In this document: piece by piece, positions 40,172 to 54,400 of the stretch | Layout of the letters: each line of letters opens with the position of its first letter | How positions within the stretch are numbered: position 1 is the stretch's first letter | NCBI GenBank assembly: GCA_903813345.2 | Contig: CAIIXF020000006.1 | Coordinates: 7,056,989 to 7,120,988, forward strand | Length of the DNA: 64,000 nt | Source of the DNA: Owenia fusiformis | Lineage: Eukaryota > Annelida > Polychaeta > Sabellida > Oweniidae | Direction of reading: 5' to 3' | Position numbers and translations under genes: made by a program | Notes under the pieces: model-generated | What the model was told of the DNA's origin: nothing | The model's database searches: none | Seen by the model: only the letters and a program-made list of their open reading frames with translations

Positions 40172-42158
40172 TTAAGTCACTATTTGCATATCAACAATTC
40201 CACTATCGTCAATTCCAAATGTCACATGACCCTTTGGCTTTACACGTGAAGTCTGAAGGACTCTAAATATATAACTTCTAGAATTTATCTTCTGGACTTG
40301 TTTCATTTCATGGCGTGAAAATATCCAACGATCTGATACCAATGTCTGCCATTGTTTACACATGAACTCACAATGATCAATTTCATCATAATTTGTGCTG
40401 CCACCTTTTGGTGTGTGATAACCACCAGGTGTTGAATCATTATCCTGATCTTGTTTTTGCCGTTTCACAAATATCATCTGTTTAGTTGCAAATAAAACAA
40501 GATTATATTCATTGATTAGTTTATCCAAAGCTCTCACTAGATGTCTCTGGTTGTTTTCTTGAGTAGCGACGTTATCTCCACCAGAATTTCGATCTATCCA
40601 ATAAAATGCACTAACACTATCGAGCATTAAAACTCCAATATCTGGATGGTTTCCGAGTAGAGATTCAAGTGAGTGTACAGTCACCACTAACTGGGTGCTA
40701 GTATTACATCTTATTACATGTAACCGTTGAAAGCACGATTTAACAAATGTTTCAATCTGTTCTTCCGTCAACCCAGTTTGATTGGTGATACCAGTAATTT
40801 TATCACCATTGGCATCGTGAAGGTTCTCATTCTCTTGGTTTGTGTTGAATTTGATGGTATCATTTTTCAAAGTGTTATTTTCACATTTCATAGCATTGTT
40901 TTGCTGCACAGCTTTGGTAAGATGCGTTTCTAAAATGGTTGCCAGGCGCAGGATGGAGAAATGATAATCAGTGTCAAGGAAAACCACACCTGAAAATGAA
41001 TGACATCAATAAATATTAGAATTTCATCAAACGAACAATTATCTCTAAAAATGAGGATTATTGTTTTGGTATAATTTTGTATACATATGAGATAAGACAT
41101 TCACCTTGGCAAGTTGGCATAGTTTTATTTAATTTAAATTCACCTTTGATAGATGCTTATATGATGTTCACAGAATATGGAAGATCCCAAGAGATGGGTG
41201 CCCTTATAAATTGTTCGTTTCTGTGAGGTGCTTATTTTATATTTGAGAAGGATTTACATGAGTCTCAGATGAGTTATGAAAACATACACCCTACCTATGC
41301 CTAGTCCACCTATGTGCAGTCCATTCCATGTTTTTGGAAGTATACAACGGACTATTAAATACATCAGCATCTCTGTTTTACCTGTCCCCTCACCTCCAAA
41401 CAATTCAATGACTTGTCTCTGAGATAGGCCATCGGGGAACAAGATGGTGTCAAGTCTACTGATGTCAGGTCTAGCACCAAGTCTTGCAAGAACCTGTAAA
41501 GTAATAATAATGCAGTAAGAGTAACGATTTTAGGTTCAGTCAATCATGCAAACGCATGGTATGTTATATCAGTAAAAAATCGTAAGTCTTCTATCATATT
41601 TATCGTGCATTTGGGAAGTTTTAGGGTCATTTACAGGATGATTATAATATTCTGAGCATGAACCAAAACATTTGGTTCATAGGGGTGTCCCATCTCGTCC
41701 TGTCCTGAGACCAAAGTCCCAAAGGACAGGACGGACAATATCTGGAAACTGTGACATCCCTACTAAATGCCACCTTTCTGTCACACTAAAGCAACATTCC
41801 ATATGCACCAAAATGGAGAATCATGAAGACGCACTCCTGATGACTTGATGACATATCACACAAATACACATATTGATAAATACCACCATCAACCTAAATA
41901 AGTACCAAAAATAATATTCCCCGGGGATTTAGATGTCACTGTCAGTCAGTGTCTTTCTTCAGCTTCAAAAATATTCGGAAAATTGTATTCTCTATATACA
42001 AGAAATGTAGTCAAATCTAGATTACTGGAGTCTGTTAGAAAATATTGTTAGTGAAGCTGCCCAGTCAAAGACATGTTCGTGTAACTGAGACAAATCAATG
42101 GTAAATCGACAAAATGTACCTGAAATCCACTTTCACTCTTCCTTGCCATTTCGTTCAT
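40172..42158 (-). CDS. XRCC2: XRCC2, RAD51-paralogue DNA repair protein (three exons)
   Basis: Exons on the - strand: 42158-42120, 41493-41295, 40989-40172 (stop), giving 351 residues versus 280 in human. XRCC2 is the smallest member of the RAD51B-RAD51C-RAD51D-XRCC2 complex, which supports homologous recombination in the nucleus. Seen: a short first exon (MNEMARKSESGFQ); VIELFGGEGTGKTE with a full Walker A (residues about 46-53); VVFLDTDYHFSILRL; Walker B LMLD (about 200-203) in GVLMLDSVSAFYWIDRNSGG; and LVLFATKQMIF. The extra length lies mainly in an Asn/Glu/Lys-rich insert at residues about 108-155, which looks disordered. The start ATG is 255 bp from the COP1 start. A second in-frame Met three codons later could also serve. 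Confidence 0.95.
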
Positions 42159-42412
42159 TGCGGTATTGCATTATGGGAGGAAGACGCATGCGCCATCCGC
42201 GGTCAGAACTTGAACGTAAACATTAGTACACTAGCAATAATATTGTCTTTTTAGCAACAAGATGGGAACGTAAACAACTGAAATGAAGTGCATACTACTC
42301 AGAGAATACTCCGGTTACAATATAACTAAAACAATTACGTTGAATACCCGTAGACATGTAATGAACAGTAGTGAAACTTTAGCCTTCAAATAGATAAAAA
42401 AAATCTTGAAAG
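42159..42412. promoter_or_regulatory. Bidirectional promoter between XRCC2 and COP1
   Basis: Only 254 bp separate the two start codons on opposite strands. The interval contains CpG-rich sequence with GCATGCGC at 42186-42193, the core of an NRF1 site, followed by CATCCGCGG. No TATA box is evident. This is the arrangement usual for TATA-less shared promoters of housekeeping genes. Confidence 0.7.
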
Positions 42413-45400
42413 ATGGCAGGAAGAAATATTGCTCCTGGAAAAAGGCGTAAAAGAAATCAACCACCGCCAGTATATAATGGTGTTAGTAGTTCATATGAAG
42501 ACAAGGACAACGATTTTGTTTGGTAGGTCTTTTACTTTCCTAAATTATTTCAATTTCTTTTGTGAGCATCCGAAAACACAGCCGGAAGTTGCAAAAATTT
42601 CAAACAAAAGCAGGTGATCAAATATTTCACATTCCAGGAATATCTTTCATGTTTTTAACCACCATTAGAATAACAACGTTATTCATGCATTTTTCAACAT
42701 GTAAGACTGTGTACTTATAGACTTATGCTTAGATCTGTATATATGAATTTGTAAATTCACTGAATCAATCTCGAAATACTGAACACTTCATTTTATTGTA
42801 GGCTTTCATTGACATCATTCGCCCTTAAATCGCCATAGAACAGCAGTTTCTTTCAATATTTTGCATCAAAAGAAGTTCATTCTTTTCACTCCTTCTCATT
42901 GAAGAGTTTTGAAGAGCTTTTCGCTACCAAATAGACCTAGACAGTCAACTCATTTTAATCTAATACACACATTCACTCTGTTCCGAACCGTTCTGAAATT
43001 GTTCCGTTCCAAAGCAAAATGTTCCAAACGAAACCGTTACAATTTTTTGTTCCGTGACATCTCTAAAAAGAACTGAAGAAACTATTCCAGACATCGACTG
43101 ACTTTTCCTGATTAGGCTAATTGAGTCTGGATTTTAATGGTGACTTGATTTGTAGATTCCATGGAATTTGGAACCTTTTATTCCATACCTCTGAATCACT
43201 ATGCAATTTTATTCAGTACATCAGATGTATTTAGCAAGTATTTTTCATTCTATGGAGGGCAATGCCTGTTCATCTTTCAATGATTTTTGCAGTATGTATT
43301 GCCTGCAGCCCATAGGGCGAGATGAATACATTCTGCAAAAATCATTGAAAGTGCAACAGGTATTGCCCTCCATAGAATGAAATATTTCTTTTATTATAAT
43401 CAATAATTGTATCATAAACCCATATGTTAACATAACTATAGTACATTTTTATTTTCGTTGAGTGCAGAATTCCCGGGCAGGCAATATGTCTTTTCTTATC
43501 CAAAAATTGAGGGAGCTGTGAAATACGCTATGGTATTTTTGATCACACGGTACCGAAACAGCCAATCAAATCACAAGATTTCTAGCAATGAAATTTTGTT
43601 TTTGTTCCTTCATTTAAAGACAACTTTCACTTACTGATTGACAAGTATCAAAGAATCAAAGTCCATCGGTTTAATATGAAATAATTTGAGCTAATATAAT
43701 TAGGGAGAATTAATTATTGGGAATCACAGAGAACAAGTGACTGTCGCCAGATTAACAGCAATCAATTTCATTTCCAGTAATAAATTCTCAAGGATTACAC
43801 TTCATTTATGTCTAATCCTGCATCACAAGAGTGGAGTGATGAATATAAAGCAATGCTCTCAGACAAGCTGTCAGAAACATGCTTATGGAATTCGTATATT
43901 ATTTAAACAAATTGCAAGATAAACTTTTATCTTGTATCGAGCTATATGAACCGTTTCAATCCACTAATCACCTCCCAGTGCCCTCAAGGATTTTATATGT
44001 GGAAAATTTTTTAACACAACATTTTAGGATTTATAATTTTTGTGTGACATTTTTGAGATTTTTGTTGTAACATTACAAGAGGCACATCAAATATTAGAGG
44101 CAACCCTTGGTGTTATGAATCTATTAGGTTAGAGGAGGTGCTATGATGCAGATATTTAAATGTTGGAAAACGTATGTTTCCTGATTCATTTGGAAGTCAG
44201 TGGTTGAAGGCTCCTCCAAAAAAGTAATCACTGTTATAGAGGGGTGCAGTATTGATTATAGGGATAAGTGAAGACATTTGATATTTTACAATTTTTGTTT
44301 TACCTTTGAACATGGGTGTTTACAATTTAAAGTTCTTAATCTTTTTCGTGAATAGTCATCAAACTAAGGAGTGTGGGTGGGTGTGCCAATGTTATCAATA
44401 TTCAGTACTTCTGTTGTTAGTCTACAGCATTGTACAAAGGTCTCACTGACTACATGTACATTGTACACCTATGATTGAACTTCTGTGCATTGCATTTTAT
44501 GTTCTTACCTGTTTTGTAGTATTTATAGTGTTAAGTTTTTTTCCAACAAATTTTCAGGAAACACTTAGACACAGATTTTTCCTTTGATGGGGTGCAAAGT
44601 TCTTTTTCCTAATTTTGGTCAAAATATGCCAAATTATCACAAATTCTTTTCATTTTCAAGTGTCACTTGCATCTTATAATTCAAGTGGGTACACACTTGC
44701 TTCAGTAGTGGAGAGATCAATCATTTTCAGTATATAGGAAGTTAATACTAGGTACAAGGTATATTTTGACTCATGTACATGTACATATTTTGTACTATTA
44801 TCTCCTAGGTGTAAGACTAAGCTTGTTTTATCTACAAAGTTTTAGGCCTTCAAGATCTGAGATTTCTAATGATTTAAAGCACCATGATAAAATGTAATGC
44901 TATGTGTATAAGGACCAGTATTTTGATGTTGTCACACAAAGTAATAAAATCAACCTCCTCCCTTTTCCAAAAATTGTTTACAGGTATATAGTTTTTCGAT
45001 CAAAAATGTCATATTGATTTGCCCCCCAAAATAATAGTATATCGATCTATTTACCTTATATATGTTTTATTTTTCAGTCCGATATGCTTTGAGATGATGG
45101 AAGAGGCTTATATGACAAAGTGTGGTCACAGCTTTTGGTGAGAAACACATTTTGTTATATTTATATAATTATTCCACTGAACATAGTTCAGGAGAGATGT
45201 AAAGAATGGGAATGAGACAAATACTGGCTGATGGATTGGATTCAAATTTTATTGGCTGATGTCATAAGTGCATAGGAATTTCCAATATGGCCACTTTATT
45301 CAAAATGGCTATCATATTGCATGAAAAATATAATCTGATAACTGGTAATTTGATAACTCAAATACAAGTTGATGCATTTTGTGCAAATTATATATGCTAA

Positions 45401-48400
45401 TGCAATAAGATCTCCATTGTGAGAAGGAATTTATATTATGGCATCACTTCAGGGGTGTATATTTTGCCAACAGTAGACAATGCTTCTACAGGGGTTTCTT
45501 TAGAATTTCTCACAACAGTCTAAATAAATGAAAACAACAGGCAAAACTAATGGAAATCGTGAATTTAACATGGAAAAGTTGAAAAGTCCCTTAAAGCAAC
45601 AGGCGATTTTATGATAACAACTGGTGAAAATTGCCTGTTGCCTGCTGCTAATGAAACCCCTGCTTCTCCCTGGTTATTTTTCAATCATATAATGATCAAA
45701 TCCATGAGTGATTCAAATAAATATATTTTGTTCAATAAGATTTGTATTGCTACTCCTTTGAGGTGTCATATGTGGTATCATTGGGGGTATTATACGAGTA
45801 TGATTTTCAGTGATCTTTTACATTACAGAGTATAAGTATCTGTATTGTAAAGATTGCAAGGAGCAATGAAATGATAAAGATCATGATCTTGTGTTTAATA
45901 AATAAAATATTAAATGTTAGTAGATTTATTTTCATGAAATCTTCAAACAAAAATGTTTTAAAAAATTACTGTATACTCAATTGCATTTCTTTGGGGACAA
46001 ATAAGCCAAGATGTCAACATGCAATGACTCTCACATGTTACACGTAATATCAATATGCAGTTCTGTTTATGAAAGCCAGATTTTTTTCCCCTGTCTTATT
46101 ATATTCAAAAGCATGACATTAAAACGGACCATTTTAGTCTCACATCAGAACATGTATTTGCCAGTAGCTTATTTTGACATTATATTAGATGTCATGGCAA
46201 CACAACTTGATGTCATGGTGACATATTAATAAAACAGACATTGATTCTTAGATCAGTTTAAATGCTCACATGTATGTTTGTACCAAGCAAACTTATGTCA
46301 TTTGATATGTAAATAACCTTTACTCTTATAATTCTAAATATATTTTTTTGCCATAAAACTCTGTTCTTTTTTGTTATAAGCATTTTAATGTTGAATTATA
46401 AGTGTGTTTACTAGTTAACTGGTTTGAATTAAGATTTTACATCAATTTTGTGCTTCACAAATTTTGAATCTTCAAAATTACCAAAGATTTAAATCATTGA
46501 CCATCACCCTATACCAACAGAGCAAATATTTAGGGACACTTCCCCTTTAAAACCATTGCTTTTATCATTAGAATTTAACAGATATAACTGTTGAAAGTTG
46601 CCCTTTGAGCCCTAGTAGACATGCAAACAGTATTAGTAATGAACCATACTTATATCTTACAGCACTGCAAAAATCATATAAAAAAATAAAGAAATAGTAT
46701 TCACATCCGGGATGGATAATAGCATACAGTTGTACTAGCCAATACATGCAGTATAGCAGCCAGGCAACAGATAATAGAGCCTATGTACCTAATGTACCCA
46801 ATAACCACATTCTCATACATTTCTTTCATTGCTTTACATCCTTGGCATTTTCCATCGTGTTTAATTCTCAAAAATTTGGATGATATATCTGATTTCTTGG
46901 TATTTCTATATAATTTTGAATGTTGGTTTTTATCCCCCTGTGTTTGAATTTTATTCTTATTTCACCGTATTACTCTATTTTGCTTTTTGAATCATGACAT
47001 CCGCAATGACCTTTTCACGAAGTGCATTATATTGAATTATTCAAATGTTCAATTGAATGTAGATTTGTTTCATACAATGGCAAAAGTTGTCAACTAAGCT
47101 CTATTGTTACATTTTAATCACACTTTATTAGTTAACTCGAGAGTATGAAGCCGGATATTGCTTCCTTTAGAATTTATCTCTCGCTAATATATTGTCACTT
47201 GATTTTATCGAATCATGCCAAGCTGTAATTTGCAGAAATCCTTTGAGATCAAATCATCAACCTTTTATATTTGTATTTATTCCTTTGAAGCCAAATGACT
47301 TGATTATATTGAGAAAGAAACAAATATGAAGAAGAAAACCCTTTCTGACTTGTCATGTGTAACCTTGTTAACGCTGTATTGTAAAATGATTAGAAAAACA
47401 AGTTTTTTGGGAGGGGGGTCATACTGACTTCTTGCAATAGACCATCAAGGAGAAAGGCATGTACTAACACATGAAATCTAATATATAACAGTACATTATA
47501 TTAAGATTTTATTATGCCCCTGGATTATTTTTCTATTAAAGGAGTGTTATCTAGGAATACCTCAGCTTAGCCTTGGGTGAATAAATAAAAATGCCTCAGA
47601 TTATTGTTGTTCGTCATTAACACAGTATTTACACAAAATAATAAATTATGATTCTAACATTATGACTTGTTTTGACTAAACATATATTTTATCACAATTC
47701 AGCCATTTCTGAGTGTATATAACAAAAAATAACTTACAAAAATTACACTGACTAAAGATAAGATTTTTCTACTCTAACATTAGCAAAACTTTCTTGTTCT
47801 GTTTCCCATTTTGATGATCGAGTCTACTTTAGCTGCGAATCTCATTGATTTGCTCTTGGAGTTGAAAGTTTATCAGAATTCTCATGTAACCCAAAAGCAC
47901 CTTTGATATTTTAAATCAAATATTTATTCCAGAAAATAAGAAGTTGTGAATAATTAATTGATATTCTGTGACCTTTTCTTTTTTCAGCCACAAATGTATT
48001 AAACTGAGTTTGGAGCAAAATAACCGTTGCCCAAAATGTAACTTCAATGTAGAGAAGTCGGACCAAATATTCCCAAATTTTGCACGTAAGTTCAGAAAAA
48101 TGTTTTCATTTGCTATATCAACAGATTCTAACTTTGCTTTGTTATATCTAGACTACATTTTAAGGGAAGCACTTACATTATATTAATATTTACAATTTTT
48201 GAAGATGATGTACAGTGCTAAAAAATACAAAACTTACATTAATCAATGTAATGGGGCCTTTATATGGTACAAATCAAAGCAATATATTGATATTTTATGT
48301 ATATAATATGATGGTGAAGTTGTATTGTGAAGAAACGTTTACATGTTAATTGCTCTAAAATATTATCTATTATGTCTTCCAGTCACAGAACTAATACTGA

Positions 48401-51400
48401 AACATCGACAAAGAAATGCAGAGAAAAAAATTAATATTCAACCACATTTACAAGTAAGTTATAAGGCAAAATAACACAGTGTTAAATAAAGTAGAATCAT
48501 TGAATTAAGATAGTGGTTGTACATGTACTGGATTTCAGTTACAATGTACTTTATGTTTTGATTTAATATTTTTATATACAAGTAATGCATAAATTAGTCA
48601 AACTATGTAAAATGTATCTTGTATTGTCATTTATATTCCAATGCAAATCTCTCCCATGTTAGTTACCCTTCAAGCAGCAATGGCCTGCTGGTGGCGAGTA
48701 GTGAAACCTGAAATCTAGAAAAGGGTCGCTTGATTAATCAATTTTTATTGTAGCAAAATGGTAGCATACTGCCAGACTTAAGTGACGGTATAGACTTGAA
48801 CAGTGTTGACCACATGCTTGAACTGCTTATACAGAAAAAACAACAGCTAGAAGAGGTGAATATTATCTTAAATGCAATTGGTTCAAATTATAAACCAGTA
48901 AAGTATAAATCTTGTTCATCAATTGAAATGAAAATAAACATATCTAAATGTACATATTATATTTCATCTATTTTGAACTACATGTACCGTATTCTCTGTA
49001 ATTAGCGCCCAGGGCGTTTAGAAAATTGAAAATACATTATTTAGACCATTCTAATAAGCGCCCATGTATGAAAGAAATCAGAAATCCCGAGGAATTTCAT
49101 GTATGGCAATTTTTCTTGACAATAATGCATTTTCTTCAACATATTTTTATAATAATATGACAAGTGCTGTTATTGGAGAGAATACGGTAAAGATCGCTTA
49201 GACAATATTGACAGTGGTTGAAGACCCGTCTATGTCTAATTTATTTCCGGCATGCCCACTTTGTCATTATCGCCGATTACCTTCAATATTTCCACTAGAG
49301 ACTGCTGGATATCGATCTAAAGTTATACATTATTTCTAATTTGATGAGATATCATCATTATTCGTGCAAAAGTCGTGTAAAAGTCGAGAAACATTAAAAA
49401 GAAACCAGAAAGTTCACGACCTTGACATGCGCAGAACATCTGCGCAGTAGCTTTTGAAATTTCTGAATGCCGATAAAGAACAATTCCTTCATTCATTATG
49501 GACTATTTGGAGACAATATTAGCATGGTATGGTGTGGGAAGCACCCATCGATAGATATGTATCGAGAGGATGCATAGAATTACAAAACGCGTCATGTTTA
49601 CAGCAGTTTTAGGGTAAGTACTCTATTATCGCCCGCTCCTGGATTTTGAGAAATATTTTTTTCCTGATATATTCTTCAATTCTTGTTGATTCCTCGATGT
49701 TTCTTGAACTTTGTGAAGCGGGGTGGGCGCTTATTAGAGAGTGGGCGGTAATTACAGAGAATACGGTATGTGTTTTATTAGACATAAATGAGAATGAAAG
49801 AAATATAAATATGTTTTTCATTCTTAAACAGATTAATACTGAACATAATGACAGTAATGTTTATCTCTCGCCTAATGGATTTAGAATAATTCAGAAAACT
49901 ATAAAGCAATTTTCACGGAGAAATAAAATGCAAATTAGAGTGGAAAAGGCAATAGTAATGAACAATAAGTGGGTCAATTATTTCCACGATGATGTGTTAA
50001 TAAACGAAAGGAAGCAATGTAGACATTCATTCAAATTGTCTGATACTAAAAATGGAATAATCGTGTTATTGAAATGTTCACGTATGCCGGTTGTGCTATT
50101 TTACAGGATACAACTGCGATACATAATCAAATAATGAAAGAATTCCTGCAGCAAGTCAGACTGAAGAAAAAAGCAGTAAGTGTTGTTTGAATGTCAAGAC
50201 TTAGTGATAAAAATTGTCCATTTAATGATGTAATGATGTACAATAACAAAATATTTTAGATTTGCAATATTTCGATTTATTTTATAAATTTTTTTCAATC
50301 ATTAACAGATTACTGTTTTTGCATATACTGTACATGTACAGTGCAGTTGTGATAGAATAAATCAAAATATTGCAAATCTAAAACATTTTCTTATTATAAC
50401 ATAAAAATAACTACTAGATGATGTATGATATAATTTTTTTAACTTAATTCAAATATATGAAGCAGCAATACCCAGAAAATATTCTAGAGTTTAATACAGC
50501 ATTCAAATTTCTAACAAAGGCAAAAGTATTGAAAACAATAGGCAAAGTTGTTGGGAATTATCATTTTAACATGATGAAAAATCTTGAAAATTACACGCAA
50601 TGTTTGTTAATGCTATGAAACTATGAAACCACTTATGATGGATGATGTCACAGTCAATGTAAATGAAAAGTCCATTCAGTACCCCTATATTATGATTTGT
50701 AAAGTAAATTTTATTGTTTTTTTAACAGCAACTTGAAGACTTACAAAGAGACATGGAAATAATTGACACAGATCTCCGTAAAGTTGAGTCGTACATAGCT
50801 GAACAACGGAGAGCTAATCCACACTTAGTAAGTAGTATGTGGTGTCTATTTGTATAGAGCAAGCAACTGTACTGGGAAATGTTATTTTAAACAGAACACA
50901 GCTCACCTAGGTACACGTTCCAAGTGTGAAGCTGGGGGTCATTAACAGAAACTTTATTATTCGTAAATCAATTGTAACCATGAACAAATGACATTACAGT
51001 TAGAGAACAATGTATTTTTGGAATTCATAACTTTACAAAGTTTTTGTCAACTGCCCCCTGTAGGATAAATAATAAACTACTTTTGAAGCCAAAACTGATC
51101 AACTTGATAAAATTCAAGAATAAGAAATGTTCCATCAAACTACACAAATAGGTTATAATCCATTGAGGTTGTGTTTCAGGACCTACATTTACCTAATGGA
51201 ATAGAGCCCTCCCTCAGTGGGGGTGTTGGCACAGACCAGGGCCAAACTGGATTCAATGGCAGCAAAACAGTAAGATAGATATGTCTATGTAAAAATGTCA
51301 GTTTAGTTGGGATAGATGTTCATATATGAAGACAGAAATAAATATAGATCAGTGTTGATAAAACAATATTTGTCAACTCAACATATAGATACATGTTAAC

Positions 51401-54400
51401 ATATAGATTGATGTAATTATAAAGATAGGTGTCAACATGTAGATAGATGTCAGTATAGATATGAAGACAGATGTCAACAAATAGAAAGATGTCAATATAA
51501 AGATAGATGTCAACATATGTATAGATATGGTATAGATGTAAAATAGAGAAATATTGAATCTAAAACAATCAGAGTTAGAGTTTAAATTGAGTTGGTTTTT
51601 ATTCCAGGTTGGAAGGCAATGGCTGAACAAAACAATGGCCAGTAGGAGGAAAAGGGTACATCAGCACTTTGACGATCTTGAGCAATGGTACTTTGACCTT
51701 CGACAGAAAGAAATAAGTATGCTTTGGAAATGTCCATATTTTATTTATCAGTGAATTACACATATAACATCAGATACAAATTATTTCACTTAATATTGCT
51801 TCAGCTCAATAAAACTTACTCAGATTAACAGATTACTGTTTTTGCATATGCTGTTCACGTACAGTGTATTACAAAATGGCACACTATGAGTACAGTACAG
51901 TAAAGGTGCAAGATTTGAACAAGAGAATTAATCGTATGAAAATGTGGTATTCTATTCAAGAACATCAGTGTTATATACTATCAAATGAAGGTTTTCAAAT
52001 TACACCAAATAGAGTATTTTTCTGATAATTTATCTTTTACTACTTTTCATTGTTAAGCACATGACAAGAATATCGCGGCTACATAATAAATTGTTTGTTT
52101 TACCTTGCAGACAATTCTAAAAATACTAGCAAAGAACTAGACATTGTGTCCCCAAACTCAGAAAAAACAATCGACAATGAGTCTGCTTGGCCGAGTTCTT
52201 CACATGATGGTCTTGGAGAATTTACAGACAATTTATCCAAGTTCATTCGCTTCAATTCGTGCCGTCCACTTGCCACACTTAACTATGCTAGTGACATCTA
52301 TAACACTTCTAGTATCGTCTCAAGGTATGAGTTATTTTATTAGGTTAAAATCTATATACATTGGTATGCTGATTCATTGGTAGACATGATTCAAAGAGGA
52401 GTCTTACTGTATGAAACCATTGGTGTAAATACAGTAAAGTAAATTTTGCCTATTAATGGATGATACGGTATTTAAAGCACGAACCGTTAATTGACCCACG
52501 ATCGGTTAATTAACGGATGAGTAAAAAAATTAAAAATAACGGTTTTTCTTTTCATAAACGGCAGTAAGGTCGGTGTCACAGAGGACATATGGGTAAGATA
52601 TGATTTAAACAATTTATTTTAACGGAATTTGTCAGCAAAATACATGGAACATGTAATTTTATATATAGGCTATCTACTTTTCAACTACTTTAGATTATAC
52701 GTCAAAAAAGCCTAAACAAATTAAATTTCATCTAAACGCAACGCTCTAATGATTTTCATGCCCCTTGTTGGAGATTTTATTACAAAAGTTGGATGGAAAA
52801 AGCACGTTATGCTTGTAGCATATCACCTTATAAATTGTATGTGGCAATTTGAATTTCTATGTGGCGATTTCGAGATACATTGTACAAGTGAATTAGTACG
52901 ACTCATCAAATAAATCCAAAAATCAGTCACTATTTCCAAGTACATTTAACAATAGAAAAACGACGAAGCTCGAAGTCATATATGTAGCCTAAACCCTAGT
53001 ACATTGTGGTTTAGGGCTGAAACGAATAGTAAATTCTCATACCGAATATTCGGCCAGCAAATCCCTGTTCGGCCCCGAATATTCGTTAAAAACACGGAAG
53101 TAAATATAAGTTGTTTTATTTCTAAGAGCATGTGAAGTAAATACGCCAAGTTTGAATAGAATGCTGGCTGTGTTATGTATATCATTTGTTTGTTTGTAAT
53201 ATTATTACATTTATTTAACATCAATAAAGCATTTTATTTACCTATTTATTTGTTAATTTCACAAATACGGACCTGCTTTGACGTATTATATTATTATCAA
53301 ATTCTGAACTTATTTTATATGTGATCGGAAAACACCAAATATACGATGGTTCTAAAACACATACCATACGTAATTACGTAAAGAAACGATTGCCGATTAT
53401 TGTAGAACTTTTTTTGTTGTATTCAAATTCACAATAAATAGTGAAGTTGTTGACGATAAGACAATGCAAAGGTTGTGTTATGAATAATTATAAATACTTA
53501 TTCCAAGTGCATGTGCTAAAAACCGAACCTAAAAACGAACCTTGCGCAGATTGCCTCTCGTCAAACGAATGTTCTTAACTTTATATTCAAGTATTTTACT
53601 CTTATGGATGCCACTGGATTAATCAGCAGTGCTCAGAGGTTACAAGTAAGAGCCATCTACGTATTTTATGAAGATTTTCCCATTTGTGATCTGACACAGT
53701 TCACTTGCTGACTTGAACAGCCCCCTCCTTCTCTCATATTTCTTAGAGCGGGACCTTTTCTTTTTATCTGGTTCATACTGGACCGACCTCGGGCCAGTAT
53801 GGTGCCTCCATTTACTGTTCCTAAGTCAGAACACTCAATATTTAATATCAAACAAACTCTACAATTACTTTGGATAAGGTAGTCAAAATGTGGAGTGGGG
53901 ATGTCGGGGGAGGGGTGAAATTCGAGCTCGATAGCCCATTTTGTCCCTAGAAATTCTCAAAATTCCGTAACAACAATCGGCAGCAATAAATATAGACATT
54001 AATAGACATGACACATCGCTAAGAATTCACGGTAAACTAAAAAAAACTTACGCGCTGGGACCTTTTCTGCTCATTGTGATGGCCGATAATAGAGTAATTT
54101 GAATTTCCCGCCAATTGAACTATCAACCGTCAATTGACGGACCACCCGTTAAACTAGTTGACATGCGGGGTTATCGCCATGCGTTAATTGATGCGTTTAG
54201 TTAAGGTATCGTCCGTTAATGGGCAAAATGCGTTAATTGACGGATGGACTGTTAGTTAAGGTATCATCCGTTAATAGGCAAAATTTACTCTACTAGATTT
54301 GCCATTGAACTGCCATTTGAAAATACACATGCCTTAAGTTTACTGTGACAGGGCATGGATGCCATATAGATCAGTGATCTCTCCAGTATTGGAGCAAGTC

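Noticed and set aside
49646-50134. 162-codon frame on the + strand in COP1 intron 5/exon 6
   Set aside because: It starts inside a transposable element and enters the true COP1 exon (50107-50175) in the wrong phase. No recognisable domain.
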